DNA of 38,905 nucleotides from Earliella scabrosa (Eukaryota > Basidiomycota > Agaricomycetes > Polyporales > Polyporaceae): the NCBI GenBank assembly GCA_022605405.1, contig JABYQQ010000043.1:1-38905 (forward strand), given 5' to 3'. The notes under the pieces are model-generated. The model saw only the letters and a list, made by a program, of their open reading frames with translations, was not told where the DNA came from and ran no database searches. Made by a program: the position numbers and the translations under genes. Shown piece after piece: positions 10,545 through 21,450 of this stretch (its first letter is position 1; every line of letters begins with the position of its first letter).

Positions 10545-12099
10545 TTACTCCCTAGCACGCGCACCCTCCAAGGTTGTCATGTGGCCGCGCAAGGTCTCGT
10601 TCAACCGGTTGGAGGTCTACCGGCTGTTAATACACATTCCAAGGCTACGATCATGGAACTCACCTCGGTAAGCCTGGCGCACTCGATCCAGATGACCTCG
10701 TATAGTTCGAAGGACTCACGAACATCGCCGACAGAAATCGGACCTCCTTGAGCCGAGGGCGTACTGAGCGTGCTGTGATTGACGTTTGCTACCTTCATGA
10801 TGGACTAACAGAATGTGAGCGAGCTCCTGACATTGTGTATAGTTCATATGCACACACCTTGAGATCGTCCACGAGAGTCATCTGCGTCGCGGTCTGCTCG
10901 GAGAGTTCGCGTAAGAGATCTTGGTACTTCGCAACCGCCGAGCACACTTCAGACGTCGGCAGGCGATTGCCCGGGCGATTGCCAGTGATCCACAAGTCAA
11001 GAGAATCCTCCCAGAGCGCGTTACTCTTTGTCAGCAGGTCTCCGCGGGACTCCGCAAGTTGTTGGAGAGAGCTGACCACGTCGTCCACACGACTGGGGAA
11101 GGTTTGTGACGTCCAGGCACGCCTTTCGTTGATAACTTGGTCGCACCCAAGGCGCCCTTCCTACACATACGATGAGCCATTACAACATGTAGCTGGCAAT
11201 CTGTAAGCACAATCAACATACCTCCGTTAGTAGAAGGTTGAAGCAGGGCCGCCATCGCGCAACCGTTGTCCTCATCGTTGCAGCTCGCCGACGGGCTTCC
11301 TCGCAAAGCCGCTCCAACTCCGAGTAGGCCTTCTGCATGGACTCCCGCTCGCTAGTCTCTAGAAGTAGTACATTGCTATCGTAGGACATTTTGAACTGAA
11401 GGATGTCAGTCGGTCAATTTGCGGTGGAACATCAGGATCACTGACCTGTTGCCAAAGCGTATGGTTTTCTCCAGATGAAGTGAACATCCCCAACACGACT
11501 GCGTCGAGACGTCCAGGGAGCTCATCTTCTCCAGGATACAGCTCGTCCAACATTGCACGTCGGTGAGTGACCTCTTGGATTGTGACAGTCGAGAGCGTGT
11601 CGAAACAACCCCTCGCACGCGATGAGAGTACGGGGGACCAGCGGGACATATCTGCTGGCAAGACAAGCTTGTCGCGCACACTGTTGAGTGGGATGAAATA
11701 GTGAGCGGGAGACAAAGACATGAGCCACTGAGGGACTACGCACTGGTCCAGCTCCTTGTTGAGCATGTTCACTATGTCTTCTATCATCTGAGGAAAGCCG
11801 CGTATCAGCGAGATGGCTGCAGGGACTTTAGGACCAGGGGCCATTCTGAAGTCAAAGTGGTAGGAGGTACAGAAAGCGTGCGTCGAGTCGAAGAGCGGAT
11901 GGGTGTGCCACCCGGCTCGACGGGCAAGTTGCGTGATCACGCCTGATGACGCACGGGCGCCCACACTGTGCTCACGCTCGACGACTGGTGAAAACTCAAT
12001 CAAATACATTGGAATACAGAAGAAAGCGCAGCCACAACTAGCCATACATACTCTAACAGGAAGAGCCGCGGTAAGTAAGTATATGGTCACAATGCGCAT
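10545..12099 (-). CDS. Coiled-coil protein of unknown function (transposon cargo)
   Basis: Five exons fit in phase: 12099-11446, 11395-11222, 11160-10858, 10804-10664 and 10616-10545, with introns of 47-61 bp. The start is uncertain. From 12099 the protein begins with a hydrophobic, signal-like stretch (MRIVTIYLLTAALPV), but an unnoticed intron near 12040 is possible. The central and C-terminal parts are helical with heptad-like charge patterns (AYSELERLCEEARRRAA, VSSLQQLAESRGDLL, YQDLLRELSEQTATQMTLVDD), ending in a short exon TSNRLNETLRGHMTTLEGA. I see no C-terminal membrane segment and do not recognise a family. The start lies only 12 bp beyond the stop of the SUN gene on the same strand, a very tight spacing for a fungus, which suggests the two moved together or that the true start is further in. 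Confidence 0.55.
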
Positions 12100-12111
12100 T
12101 ACAACTCACCA

Positions 12112-13359
12112 TCAGCGCGTCGCCTCCACGCCATGTACTCGTACGCGGTAAAGACGCGTCATAGCTCCCCCCCAGTTGCTCCTGACTTCGACGACAAGGA
12201 CACCAAAGAAGATGCGGGACCGAAGTACCGCCGCGTCGATGGGGAAGGTCTGGATATGAGACTCGGCCTTGATGTCGTACTCGAAGGCGGCGAGGGGAAG
12301 AAAGGTGCCGCCGGTTGTGACGGGAGGGCCGTCGCCCGTCGTGTTGAGAGGCGACATACTGAAACGATCGATCGAATCAGCGTAGCGTTGCTCGTTCTCC
12401 TTGCCGTCCAAACCTCCCCAAACAACAATTTGACGGGGAGCTTGAGTGATGGCGGTCGTGAGCTCACGGGGAAGATGGTCGATGGTGACATGAGTGGGGT
12501 AGATCTGACTGGACAGTTTGATGCCGACTTGACCACTTTCGCCTGAGAAGGACCAACACGACGCGGCGCGAAGGTCTTCATCCAGGATGTTTGAGGGGGG
12601 ACGAGCCTTCTCGATCTCGGACTTCGGGGGAGAAGTCAACTTGACGATGACCTTGGCCCCCTCGCCCGCCAGAGCGAAGTCAGGGAGACCAACAGGCCCT
12701 CTGAGAACATCCTTCATGGCCTCCTTGATCTCTTTTTGCACGTAAGAGGCGATGTGCGGGGGAACGGAAGCGGGACGACGTCGGGGAGCGATGCGCGAGA
12801 ATGTAAACTTCGGGCGAACATTGGACATGTCGACCAGGGTTCGCGACATGATGCCCGAGTCGTCGCGGACCGCTATGCCAATACACGCACCCATGATGAG
12901 GCCAAACAAGCTGAGAAGAACGACCAAGAGGGTCGACCAACTCCCAGCACTCCGTGGTTTGTTCTCCCTACGAGGATCCCCGCCATTGTCAGAGTCGCTG
13001 TGTGGGCTCCGCGATCGGACGCGCTTGACCTTCTTCCTGTCGTGCTTGGAGTCGAATCGAACGTTTCGATCTGATGGGCCGGTCAGTCAACGTTCAGGAG
13101 TCGAGTGGGACACTACTTGCCAGGTGGCAGAAAACGATCAGGGTCGTAAGGGTCCGACATGCCACAACGACAAGCTCGAGATGACTGCAAGTGTCGAGCG
13201 TTGAGAGGGATGAGGCACGGATCGACAATAAGGCGAGCCACTTACGTGCACGACTGGCGATGCAGATGAGGACAAGAGTCGGAACGGACAAGCGCCCTTG
13301 CGGACGTCCCGGGGAATGCCGACGGGGCGCACCAACGGGGCGCGTCCCCAAGACACCAT
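12112..13359 (-). CDS. SUN-domain inner nuclear membrane protein (transposon cargo)
   Basis: Three exons in phase: 13359-13246, 13184-13121 and 13070-12112; 378 residues. The second intron (13120-13071) has a GC donor. Layout is that of a SUN protein: a basic nucleoplasmic N-terminus (HDRKKVKRVRSRSP, about 69-82), one TM helix at about 106-127, a short perinuclear stalk including a helical stretch (YVQKEIKEAMKDVL), and a C-terminal SUN domain at about 195-375. Domain hallmarks are CWSFSGESGQVGIKL (from residue 231), PTHVTIDHLP, APRQIVVWG, EYDIKAESHIQTFP and the end VEVRSNWGGAMTRLYRVRVHG. SUN proteins sit in the inner nuclear membrane and bind KASH proteins of the outer membrane, linking chromatin to the cytoskeleton and acting in nuclear positioning, spindle-pole insertion, meiosis and karyogamy. 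The gene is complete with no visible damage. Its place inside a DNA transposon is unexpected. Confidence 0.88.
13071..13120 (-). other. GC-AG intron in SUN gene
   Basis: The donor is G|GCAAGT and the acceptor CCATCAG. The phase-1 junction joins LPP to DRNVRFD. No GT donor nearby keeps the frame. Confidence 0.6.
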
Positions 13360-13453
13360 TCAACAGGAGTCAATACATGCAGAGACCAGTACAGACAACG
13401 CTACACAAAGTTTTGTTTAGATACGCACACCAAAGTATCCACAAGATCCCAAT

Positions 13454-14324
13454 TCAGTCATCCTCCGACCTTTCCAACTTGAGTACAACGTGCTCAGGTT
13501 CTCCCGTGGAGAGCCCCTCGGTAACGACGCCGTCGTTGATCGCGCCAAGGAGCGACCTTCCGTTGATTGCGAGTCCTACCACGTTATGCGACAGGCGAGC
13601 CGGGGTGCTATATGGCGTCAGACGGGGGGCAGGAGGTGAGGGCTGGAAGCAGGAGACATCCGAGCCGGACGGCGCGCCGCTCGGAGATGACACTGTTGCG
13701 AGAGATGACGATGACGAGATTGACAACCACCATGGTCGCGAGGGTATACTTGACGAGCAGGAGGACGACGCCAACGATGCCGCGGATCCAGCATAGGAAC
13801 AATGCAGATCCGTCGTAGCAATCGCCCCAATCGCCGCTGAGGTCGTCTCCCGAAGCTGCCATAATGACATCCTCGAAGATAAACTCAAGCAGCGCGCAGA
13901 CGAACCAGAGGACTCCGAGGACGATGCGGCGGATGAACTTGTACACCGTAACGATGAAACCTTCGCGAACGTCGCAATGGCCGCAGGCACAGTAATAGTC
14001 GAAATCACCGAGGAGAAAGTCTATGATAGCGTCGAAGGCGCGCCTCGGGAGAGAATCCTCGTACTCCAAGACGCAGTTGCTGCCCTCGCTGCCGTCATCG
14101 TGGTTGTCATCGTCTTCGCCCTTGTCAGCGTTGTCAATATTGTGGATGCTGTCGGCGTTGTCGCGGGGGTCTTCGCGGCCACTCTCATCGATGACTTGGG
14201 CCGTCCGTGCGCCAGCTAGATTTACGGAACAACAGAATGAATATGGCGCAGACAAAAAGTCAGAATGTTGATTGGACGTACAGGAGGACGCGGACTTGCG
14301 CTCGTGCTCTATGGAAACAGACAT
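13454..14324 (-). CDS. Acidic multi-TM protein of unknown function (transposon cargo)
   Basis: Exon 1 (14324-14282, MSVSIEHERKSAS) joins in phase across a 66-bp intron to an exon starting at 14215. An acidic stretch (KGEDDDNHDDGSEG) is followed by FDAIIDFLLGDFDYYCACGHCD, two or three hydrophobic segments (VYKFIRRIVLGVLWFVCALLEFIF; CWIRGIVGVVLLLVKY) and acidic loops. This frame can run on to a stop at 13608. However, the region 13454-13660 reads well in another frame (NVVGLAINGRSLLGAINDG, ending KLERSEDD), so a last intron probably switches frame between about 13760 and 13650. I could not settle its borders; acceptors near 13690 or 13650 both work. No family recognised. It lies just upstream of the SUN gene, same strand. 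A role in a membrane, perhaps the nuclear envelope, is only suggested by context. Confidence 0.55.
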
Positions 14325-14659
14325 CGCGTTCTGAAGTAGTCCTAGATGGCACGGTGACGTTAGATAGAGAGGATCAACACCATGGAATGCGCCACTCACG
14401 TCGTTGTATGGAGTGGCGAAGGATGCAGGTCGGAGCGTCCAGGGACCGCCCAATGCGAGCCCGCCACGAGAGTACTACCACGCCACTCGCATGAGGCTGA
14501 CGGTGTCTTCTGGCATCATCTGGCGTCAGGAGCAGCGATGTGGAGCCGACAGCGCGACGTCGGCAGCAGACACCACACAGTGCACGCCAAAGATACGACC
14601 GAAGAGATGTGTATTGTGCTAGACAAGAGAACTGCTGCTCGGACTAAATAGCGGAGTAA

Positions 14660-15691
14660 TTACCGCGCCTTCGGGTTGCGGAGCTGCTTGATACCCCATC
14701 CCGGAGATACCCATGAAGGCTGGTGCCTCGTCGGGGTGATGGTAAGCCGTCGCCCATCCTCCCTCACATCTCCCTCACGAGTCTTCTTCCAAAATCCAGA
14801 CCCGTCGGCCCCGACCGTCCAGATCCAAAGTTGGACCGTGATCTGCGGCAGGTCGAGTACAACATTGCTGTAAAGATCATCAACCTTCAAGTCGGGATAC
14901 GAGGTGAGGTCCGGAGGATGGTCGATCGGTTCGGATGAGAACGACTCCCAGAATGGGGTGCGGACGTGGGGGTCTATAGTAGACGTGGTTCTGTTGTCTT
15001 TGATGAAGAAGGGTTCGCCGTCCTGGGAGGAGATGTCAGAGAGCTGAGTATGCCGGATATCATGCAGAGAGGCGTACCATCTCCCCATATCGCGTGATGA
15101 GTTCCCCGTTAGGCTTCACGTATTCTGCAATGGTGGCCAGCGTAGCCTTCTTCCCAAGCTTCTTCAGAGGCGGCAGCGAACTCCGGGAGGTCGGCTGATT
15201 GACTCGCGCCGTGCCAGCTTGAGCTTGTGTAGAGCTGCGCGGAGTCGCGGAGGCTTTGGGGAAGGCACGCATCAAGGGAGAGGAAGGGAGGCTGGAGAGG
15301 GACGACTCCTCGGACGATGAGCTCTCGCCGGAGGGGGAGTGCGCCCTCGGAGTTACTGCTCGCTTCGAAGAGGGGCCAGGCGTGCTCGCACGAGACGCGG
15401 AGCCCTGCTGGTCCTTCATCCGCATTTCATGACGCTTGACCACTTGGGCTGGACGAATCAAACTACGGAGCAGTCAGTAATAAACTTGAAGAATGGAGTG
15501 CCAAAAACGTACGCGGCGGGCTGACTCTTGAAGCGTCGAGTCGCAGTGAGCGCTGCTCCTCTCACACGACGTGCTGGGGCCGGAGCAACACACTCGATAA
15601 ACGTGGGTGATCCCGTCTCGCACCGACGCGATGCAGTGAAGTAGTACAGTGGAGGATTGGAGGAGCGTAGTTTGGAGTGGGTGGGAGCCAT
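14660..15691 (-). CDS. Ser/Pro-rich protein with conserved-looking C-terminal domain (transposon cargo)
   Basis: Three exons in phase: 15691-15513, 15462-15078 and 15022-14660 (introns 50 and 55 bp), 308 residues starting MAPTHSKLRSSNPP. Residues about 60-150 are low-complexity, rich in Ser, Pro and basic residues (SPSGESSSSEESSLSSLPSS). From about residue 165 the composition becomes that of a folded domain: ATIAEYVKPNGELITRYGE, PFFIKDNRTT, DPHVRTPFWESFS, then VQLWIWTVGADGSGFWKK and a C-terminal HQPSWVSPGWGIKQLRNPK. Many Trp and Pro residues suggest a beta-rich fold. I do not recognise it. The start codon faces the start of the rightward gene at 16089 across about 400 bp, a divergent promoter arrangement. 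Confidence 0.65.
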
Positions 15692-16088
15692 CAGGACGAC
15701 GTGAGACGCGATCGAGTGCTGTCAGGCAGGCGGTGGAGGCGTTCGGTGGTGATGTTCCGACAACAAGGGTGGGTCACAATTTATGCAGACGAGGATTGAG
15801 GACATCGTCGCATTCATTCGAACTCGGGGAAAGGGAGTGAGCAAACGACACAAGCGCGATGCGGAGGCGGAGGGATGTTCGGCGAGCGCCGGAAAGACAT
15901 GTTTGCATCTGTTTACAAAGCTCCACCTCTAAGCTCTTAAGACCCCATTCTAAGTTGTTGGGCAACACAACGGTCGTAAGTCATCCACTGCTATTGCTTT
16001 TACTCAGGATGCTCAAAAATTGAACCAAACACCTTTGAAGGTTTGAAGTTTGACACCTCGGCAGTAAGTAGCTGTAAGCGCCTCGATC

Positions 16089-17101
16089 ATGTGGAGGCGC
16101 AGGGCCCAACAAAGGAAGACCGTGGAAGCCGCTGCCCTGCAATCAACAGGCCCACCAAAGGCTGAGCTTGCGCATTCGACTTCACTCTTTACTCTTACAC
16201 CGCTACTGGAAGCCTGCGACAGCTCGCGAGCTGACATCAAAGGAGGTCTACAAACACGAGCTGTAGTGGCACTCCGTAAGTGGCGCTGTTTTGCTCCGCT
16301 TCGCGCCGTTTAGGCTTGGCCTCGGTTCCCCGCCACTCGAGGTCAGTGCGCTCTCGTCTAACGGTGAAATCACAGAGCAACGTCACCGCGAAGCTCGCAG
16401 AAGTACCGCGCGTCATCATGGCGCATGCCGCACCCGTCAAATTGTTCTACACCGCACCCTGCGAGACTGTCTTCGCATTTGGCACTGACAGCGCGGAGGA
16501 CGACGACTACGCCCTCAAGCCAGTGCAGGTATTTCTAGTAGAGCTGATGGATCCAGTATCCCGTGAGTTGATCCGTATGCGCTTGGAGTAACGAGCTCAA
16601 CCATGTCTCTAGTGCTGCTGTGCACTGTAGTGGATAAGGGTGACGCCGTCACCTTTCGGTCGTTAGAGGTCACACATGAAGGAGTTTCGTCACTGCGCCA
16701 ACTAGTGAGGGCGTCCTCCCAAGCTAGGCAATGCATCATCTGACTCAAAGCTCCTACAGGCACCAACTATGCTGAGCATGCGGCTTCCTTACTTTGGTAT
16801 ATTTATCTCCTTCGAGATGCAAGAGATACTCGAAGAGTTCAAGACCGCCTTGAACGAATGGTTCGACGCCAAGGGGACGGTTGACCCGGCAGGACAGCCA
16901 GAACCCGGCACAAGGCCGACTGTCACAGGCCCTGCCATAGGCGGGGTGAGTGCGGTTACGGTTCTCGAGCATGTTCAATCTTTTGCCGCCATGGTAGAGG
17001 ATGCTAGGTCCCGAACGAACGCTAAGCTCATTTCGGGCACTCCAGAGTCACTCGAGGAATTATGTTCTTGGACGGAAGGGCAGATTGGGGCGGAACGGTG
17101 A
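16089..17101 (+). CDS. Hypothetical protein (transposon cargo)
   Basis: Four exons that keep phase, 16089-16275, 16347-16562, 16613-16704 and 16760-17101, give 278 residues. Introns are 71, 50 and 55 bp with good GTAAGT/GTGAGT donors. The N-terminus is basic (MWRRRAQQRKTVEAAA). The middle holds KLFYTAPCETVFAFGTD, an acidic EDDDYALKPVQ and VTFRSLEVTHEGVSSLRQL. The last exon starts with a hydrophobic piece (LPYFGIFISF), continues EMQEILEEFKTALNEWFD and ends in a helical acidic part (PESLEELCSWTEGQIGAER). A shorter start at 16418 would remove the first exon and the beginning of the second (192 residues). No family recognised and no clear TM helix. Confidence 0.5.
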
Positions 17102-17419
17102 TTGTGGCTAGCACGACTCTGGTGTGATGATGTATAGTGCTATGGAACAACATACTGACTCCTGAACCACGCGCGTGTCCCGGGTTCCCGGCAACCAAAT
17201 CTAAGTCTTGGAAGAAGCGTCGATCAGGTACACGATAAGCTTTGCAGATCTAGGCACCGATGTTGCGGTTGATCGCGGCCTGACCTCGCGCTACTCAACA
17301 TCTTCGCAAGCCGACTTAGCGCTCTGCCTCTTGACCTTCGTGGCTTGCGCCAAGTGGTTGATAATACATGGAGCAGATTCATTCCAGGCTTCATTCGTCG
17401 ACTATTCCTACAGCAGCAT

Positions 17420-19089
17420 TTACGCAAATTGATCGTCCCCAAATATGTCCTCAAGCTCTCCGTCCAGCCACTCAGCCATGCAGACCAGGTATACCACGAC
17501 CGACATCAAGACGAGCAAGCCCAAGAACAGCGCTATGCCTCCCAGCAGTCTGAGCGAAAGCTAAAAATGTGTTAGCATGGCAGCAGGTGGGGTATGTTGA
17601 GACACGTACCAGGGACGAAGTGCAACGACGAGCCAGCTTCTTGTCCTTGGCGCGGTCAGACGCCTCGGCGCTCCGCTTCGCCTTGACGGAGCCACCGGCA
17701 GTCATACAATAATAGGACAAGGACCGTCCTCGTTCATAATGCCCGCCGCTATGATGAATGTATCGTTCTCGCCATCATAGTGGCCCTGCAGAGTGGCAAG
17801 CAGTCAGGCTATGCGCTCAAATCTCGGAGACGATGGATGCTACTCACAGACAAGGCCAGGACTGTCTCATCGTCTACGAAAGCTGATTAGGCCGTACTGA
17901 TATCGGTAAAAAATGAACATACTTGGGATAGCCAACGAAGGCAGCTTTCGTTCCGACTCGACGAACCAGAGCATCAGGCGGCCATTGGTACTACCCCCCA
18001 CGATAGCAGTCCCGCCGTGAATGAAGGAGACCTGAACTGCACGCGTGTGTTCTCCATCGTCCTTCTGCTTGAACGTCCGGATAATCTCGCCCGCGTTCAA
18101 GTCATAGATCTGGAAGCCGACACCGAGGTTATACGCCGCAAGCAACCCCCGTTGGGGATAGACTGCTCGTGATGCTGCCGCGCAGCGGGCGGTTGTCAGT
18201 ACTAGGTGCGAGAGTGCGAGGTGATGGTCTCACATGGGTGCGTTGCTATCTATACTCCGAATGGATTGCCACGAGTCCCTGTCAAACAGTCTACGCGACA
18301 TCAGTTCGCGAGTATAACGTGGGCGCCATAGTCAGGTACTGCACTCACTTTATTCCGTGGTTCAGATATGCGACAACAAGACACGCAGGGGTCCAGTATA
18401 TCCCAGTGATCAGAACTTCCGATGTACCCTTGCCCTCATGGCCGGTCTCTGGGCCCGGCTGGGTTGAGTCTTCGGTATCTTTGCGCCCGTCCGTCCGCTC
18501 ACCGCCGCGCGTCTTGCCTTCATGTCGCTTACGAAGTTTATTCTGGCGTTTGGGGGTTCCCGGACCAGGGAGAGACCGGAACAGGCAGGACATGGAGGCT
18601 GAACAAGGTCGTAAATGCCTGGACTCCGCCACATCTAGAACAACACTCACGATCAATGTTCCAGTACCATATGGACAGCTCCTGTTGCGCTCCGGAAGCG
18701 ACCAGCTCTCCCGAGACAGCTAGGTGCTCAACCGGATAGAGATGTCCCCATAAGCCGCGCACGTGAGTAAACTCCTGTAGGCGCAAGATGAGCGAAAGGA
18801 CCGCCTATGAAACGTGCCACTCACCTCGCCTTTGATCATGGACGAGATGATGCCGTCGGCCAGTCCACAGACCAGTGCCTCGTTGTTGAACCAGGCCAGC
18901 GATGTGACTTTGGTCTTCGAGTTATACACGTCTGACAGTGACCAGGTCTTGGTATCCCAGACGCAAACTGTGCCGTCCAATCCGGCGGGTAGCGAAAAGG
19001 GAACCGTCGGGATTGAAGACCACCGCTGTGATGCCGCTGGAATGGCCGTCCATCAAGTGGGCTGTTTGTGTGTATCGAATCTCGGACAT
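17420..19089 (-). CDS. WD40-like protein with C-terminal membrane anchor, possibly decayed (transposon cargo)
   Basis: Starts MSEIRYTQTAHLMDGHSSGITAVVFNPDG, a WD40-type first blade, with further blade-like pieces: DGTVCVWDTKTWSLSDVY, KVTSLAWFNNEALVCGLADG, SGELVASGAQQELSIWYW, VLITGIYWTP, LFDRDSWQSIRSID, YNLGVGFQIYDLNAGEIIRTF and GTAIVGGSTNGRLMLWFVE. A basic linker (PKRQNKLRKRHEGK) lies between blades. The last exon encodes a TM helix (LLGGIALFLGLLVLMSVVVYLV) and a tail ending GDDQFA, so the propeller would be anchored with its N-terminus in the cytoplasm. About eight short exons are needed. One base too many near 18981-18990 separates FAT from LDGTVC, and a second frame break may lie near 17705. 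The gene is therefore either recently damaged or contains sequence errors. WD40 propellers are protein-binding scaffolds; the partner is unknown. Confidence 0.6.
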
Positions 19090-20044
19090 AGCTATCGCCG
19101 TTGGTCGAGGGTTTCGCGAGTGAGGTTGAGGTGAGCAAAGGAGCGATTTGGGGTGCCACTCGAGCCCGCCGGCGCGCACATTGACGACACGCGACTGAGA
19201 CTTACACGTGGTCGCGCATGGGCGCATAGGTTGTTCGCTGTCGGCGCGGCATGGCATCGATGAGCAGTAGACAAGAATAATAGATATGTATACGTCACGA
19301 TGGAGGACATGCGAGACGTCATGTTGTGAGTGATCACATGGAATCGGGACTTGCAGTACTCGCCTCAAGTACGTCGCTCAACGACGCGACGCGACGCGAC
19401 ACGTGAGAAGTAGAAGCACGTGCTTTTCCATGCCAGCACCGTCATGGCGCCGACATGAAGTTGAACTTGCTCACTGCGTTGACCAGCGTGCACGATGGTA
19501 CCTGTTACGATTGGGCTGTCCCCTGGTGCAGCTCAACAGCACTTTCCTCCATCACTCTTCCTCCTCTGCTCTGTTACATCGACAGGAACGTCGCCGCGTC
19601 GGTGTGGAGTCAAGACACGCGCACGACCAGGAACACCACGCCCTATTGCCATTGGGATGCAGCCCTAGGACCGTACAGACGGGGCCGACATGTTCTGCAA
19701 GTTAATATTGCCATGTGTGCGTACCATATCTACTGTCTGGTTTCCGCTAGCGCCATCAGTACTGACAGGATAGCCTGGGGCAAGTACCGCTTCCGGCGCG
19801 TTTATTGCGATCTGCGTACGCTCCATCTTTCGGCAATGCAGGTGTTTGAGTAGGGAGCATGGACAAGACCCCAGGTGCGAGTATCTTTTGCACTCACGTG
19901 ATGCAGCGTGACTGACTCTCGGGCAAAGGTTCTTTGTACGCTACCACGTGTAGTAGCTGGAGCTCACCCACTCCGTCTGCCCTTCGTCGCATCGCATCGC
20001 ACCTTGCAACGTCGTCGCACGAGCCCGCTATTTTGCCTGACACC
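19090..20044. other. Divergent intergenic region inside the transposon
   Basis: About 950 bp between the leftward WD40-like gene and the rightward LRR-type gene. It contains a (GCGAC)n run at 19381-19400 and two CACGTG palindromes at 19400-19405 and 19417-19422, possible bHLH sites. A weak open frame at 19455-19700 has no recognisable content. Confidence 0.4.
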
Positions 20045-21450
20045 ATGGTCTGTACCCGCTCTCAATTCAAGAACGATGTGGAAGAAGTATGTTCCTCCCT
20101 GATAACTCCATGTCGTTGTGCTGATTGTGACAGGTCGCTGCCGCTACGCCACTACAAGTGAGTAGGTTGTGTGCTGACGACACCCAGCTACTGAATTGTT
20201 GCTTAGGAGACCAAAGTGCTTCTCACCTTGGCGGAACTGATCACTTTCGTTGAAGTTGCCCGCCTGAAAGCAGGGCATGGCGCCGCCGTTGACTACCTGA
20301 GCATCACACTCAAAGTACCGTCAATGGAGCAAGATATCGTCCAACGGTACCTGCCAGTGTGCCTTGCGCTCACCCCCAACGTCACGATCCTCGAGGTCTT
20401 CACGACGCCTCCCATGTCCCTCCCTTCCCTCTCTTCCGCGCCGCTCCCTCGTATCGAGGTGCTAAAGACAAACCTCCCTCACCGGACTCTATTCGCATTC
20501 GTTGCCAAACATCCCTCTCTACGCGCGTTGGACATCGAGGCCTGCGGACGCGCCCGCCAATGCGCTCTCTCTCCCATCGTCACCCAGGAGATAACCGACA
20601 TTCGCTGTCCCGCTGAGTGTGCTCCCCGACTTGTACATGAGCGCCTCGAGCGCCTCCGAATCGACCTTGCACGAGCAGTCAGCCCGGCATCAGCCGTCAT
20701 TACAAGTTTCCCCATCGCGCTGGACGCCCTCTACGTCCTTACCGTGGAGTTCACGGCTGACGACAAGAAGATCTTAGACGTCATCGCCACGAATCTGCCG
20801 GCGCTCCGCTACCTGAAGCTCGTCGAGAAGACTAAGCCCCTGGTACGTCAATGATATTGTTCCTGTACGGGAAATACCTTCTCAACTCCTTGCAGACTCA
20901 TAAGCACAAACCGCGGCCATGGACCAACCGTACCGCGTGGGCAACGTCGCTGAACAAGATGGTCAATCTTGAACGACTCCTCATACGCACCGCCGGATCC
21001 GTCGGGACGACGCCCGGCGACGTTGCGTCGGAGCGCGACATCTTTCATGGCTGGGTCAATCCCGCTGCCGGGCCTCCCCAGCCTACTCTCCATTACATCG
21101 GAGTCTGGCAGCGCGCAAAAGATCAGGATGGTGGGGTTCTGAGCGAATGGTCTCGCATGGATGGGAGTGGAGAGGTACATGGACCCCCGCTCCAGATCCA
21201 GACCGAGTGGCATTATTTTTGTAACATTGTGTATGGTACGATATTGGCAAAGCATTCTACTACTAGGATGTCCATCGCGCGCGACCGACGGGAGCGACGG
21301 AGCGATGGAACGGACAGCCGGCACGCAACCGACGGGCCTGGGAGCGCGCAAGCTGGCGCTCCGGGGCGCCAGCCACTCGGCGGCGCGGATCAGACACGGA
21401 CAAAGAGCCTTTGTCCGCTACCCACTTGCGCTCGACATTTGCGCATCGTC
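20045..21450 (+). CDS. LRR / F-box-like hypothetical protein (transposon cargo); 3' end uncertain
   Basis: Exons 20045-20086, 20134-20157, 20207-20842 and 20896 onward join in phase. The second is a 24-bp microexon (VAAATPLQ). The N-terminus MVCTRSQFKNDVEE leads into leucine-rich-repeat-like text: YLPVCLALTPNVTILEVF, PLPRIEVLKTNLP, FVAKHPSLRALDIEACG, ALDALYVLTVEF, IATNLPALRYLKLVE, then NKMVNLERLLIRTAG and TLHYIGVWQR. This is the style of the large F-box/LRR-like families of polypores, though no F-box is visible. The last exon stays open far beyond the recognisable part (past 21450), so either the protein ends by an intron near 21230-21275 that I could not fix, or it is fused to the following tail-anchored coiled-coil protein in the same frame. 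The end coordinate is nominal. Confidence 0.55.

Noticed and set aside
10545..12099. Idea that the coiled-coil gene is a Kar5/Tht1-type nuclear fusion protein
   Set aside because: A signal-like N-terminus and coiled coils fit loosely, but the expected cysteine-rich domain and C-terminal membrane segments are not visible.
13977..14219. Rightward frame with a hydrophobic Val-rich stretch (VVVIVFALVSVVNIV)
   Set aside because: It is the antisense of the poly-Asp/Glu segment of the acidic multi-TM gene; GAC/GAT codons read backwards as Val and Ile codons.
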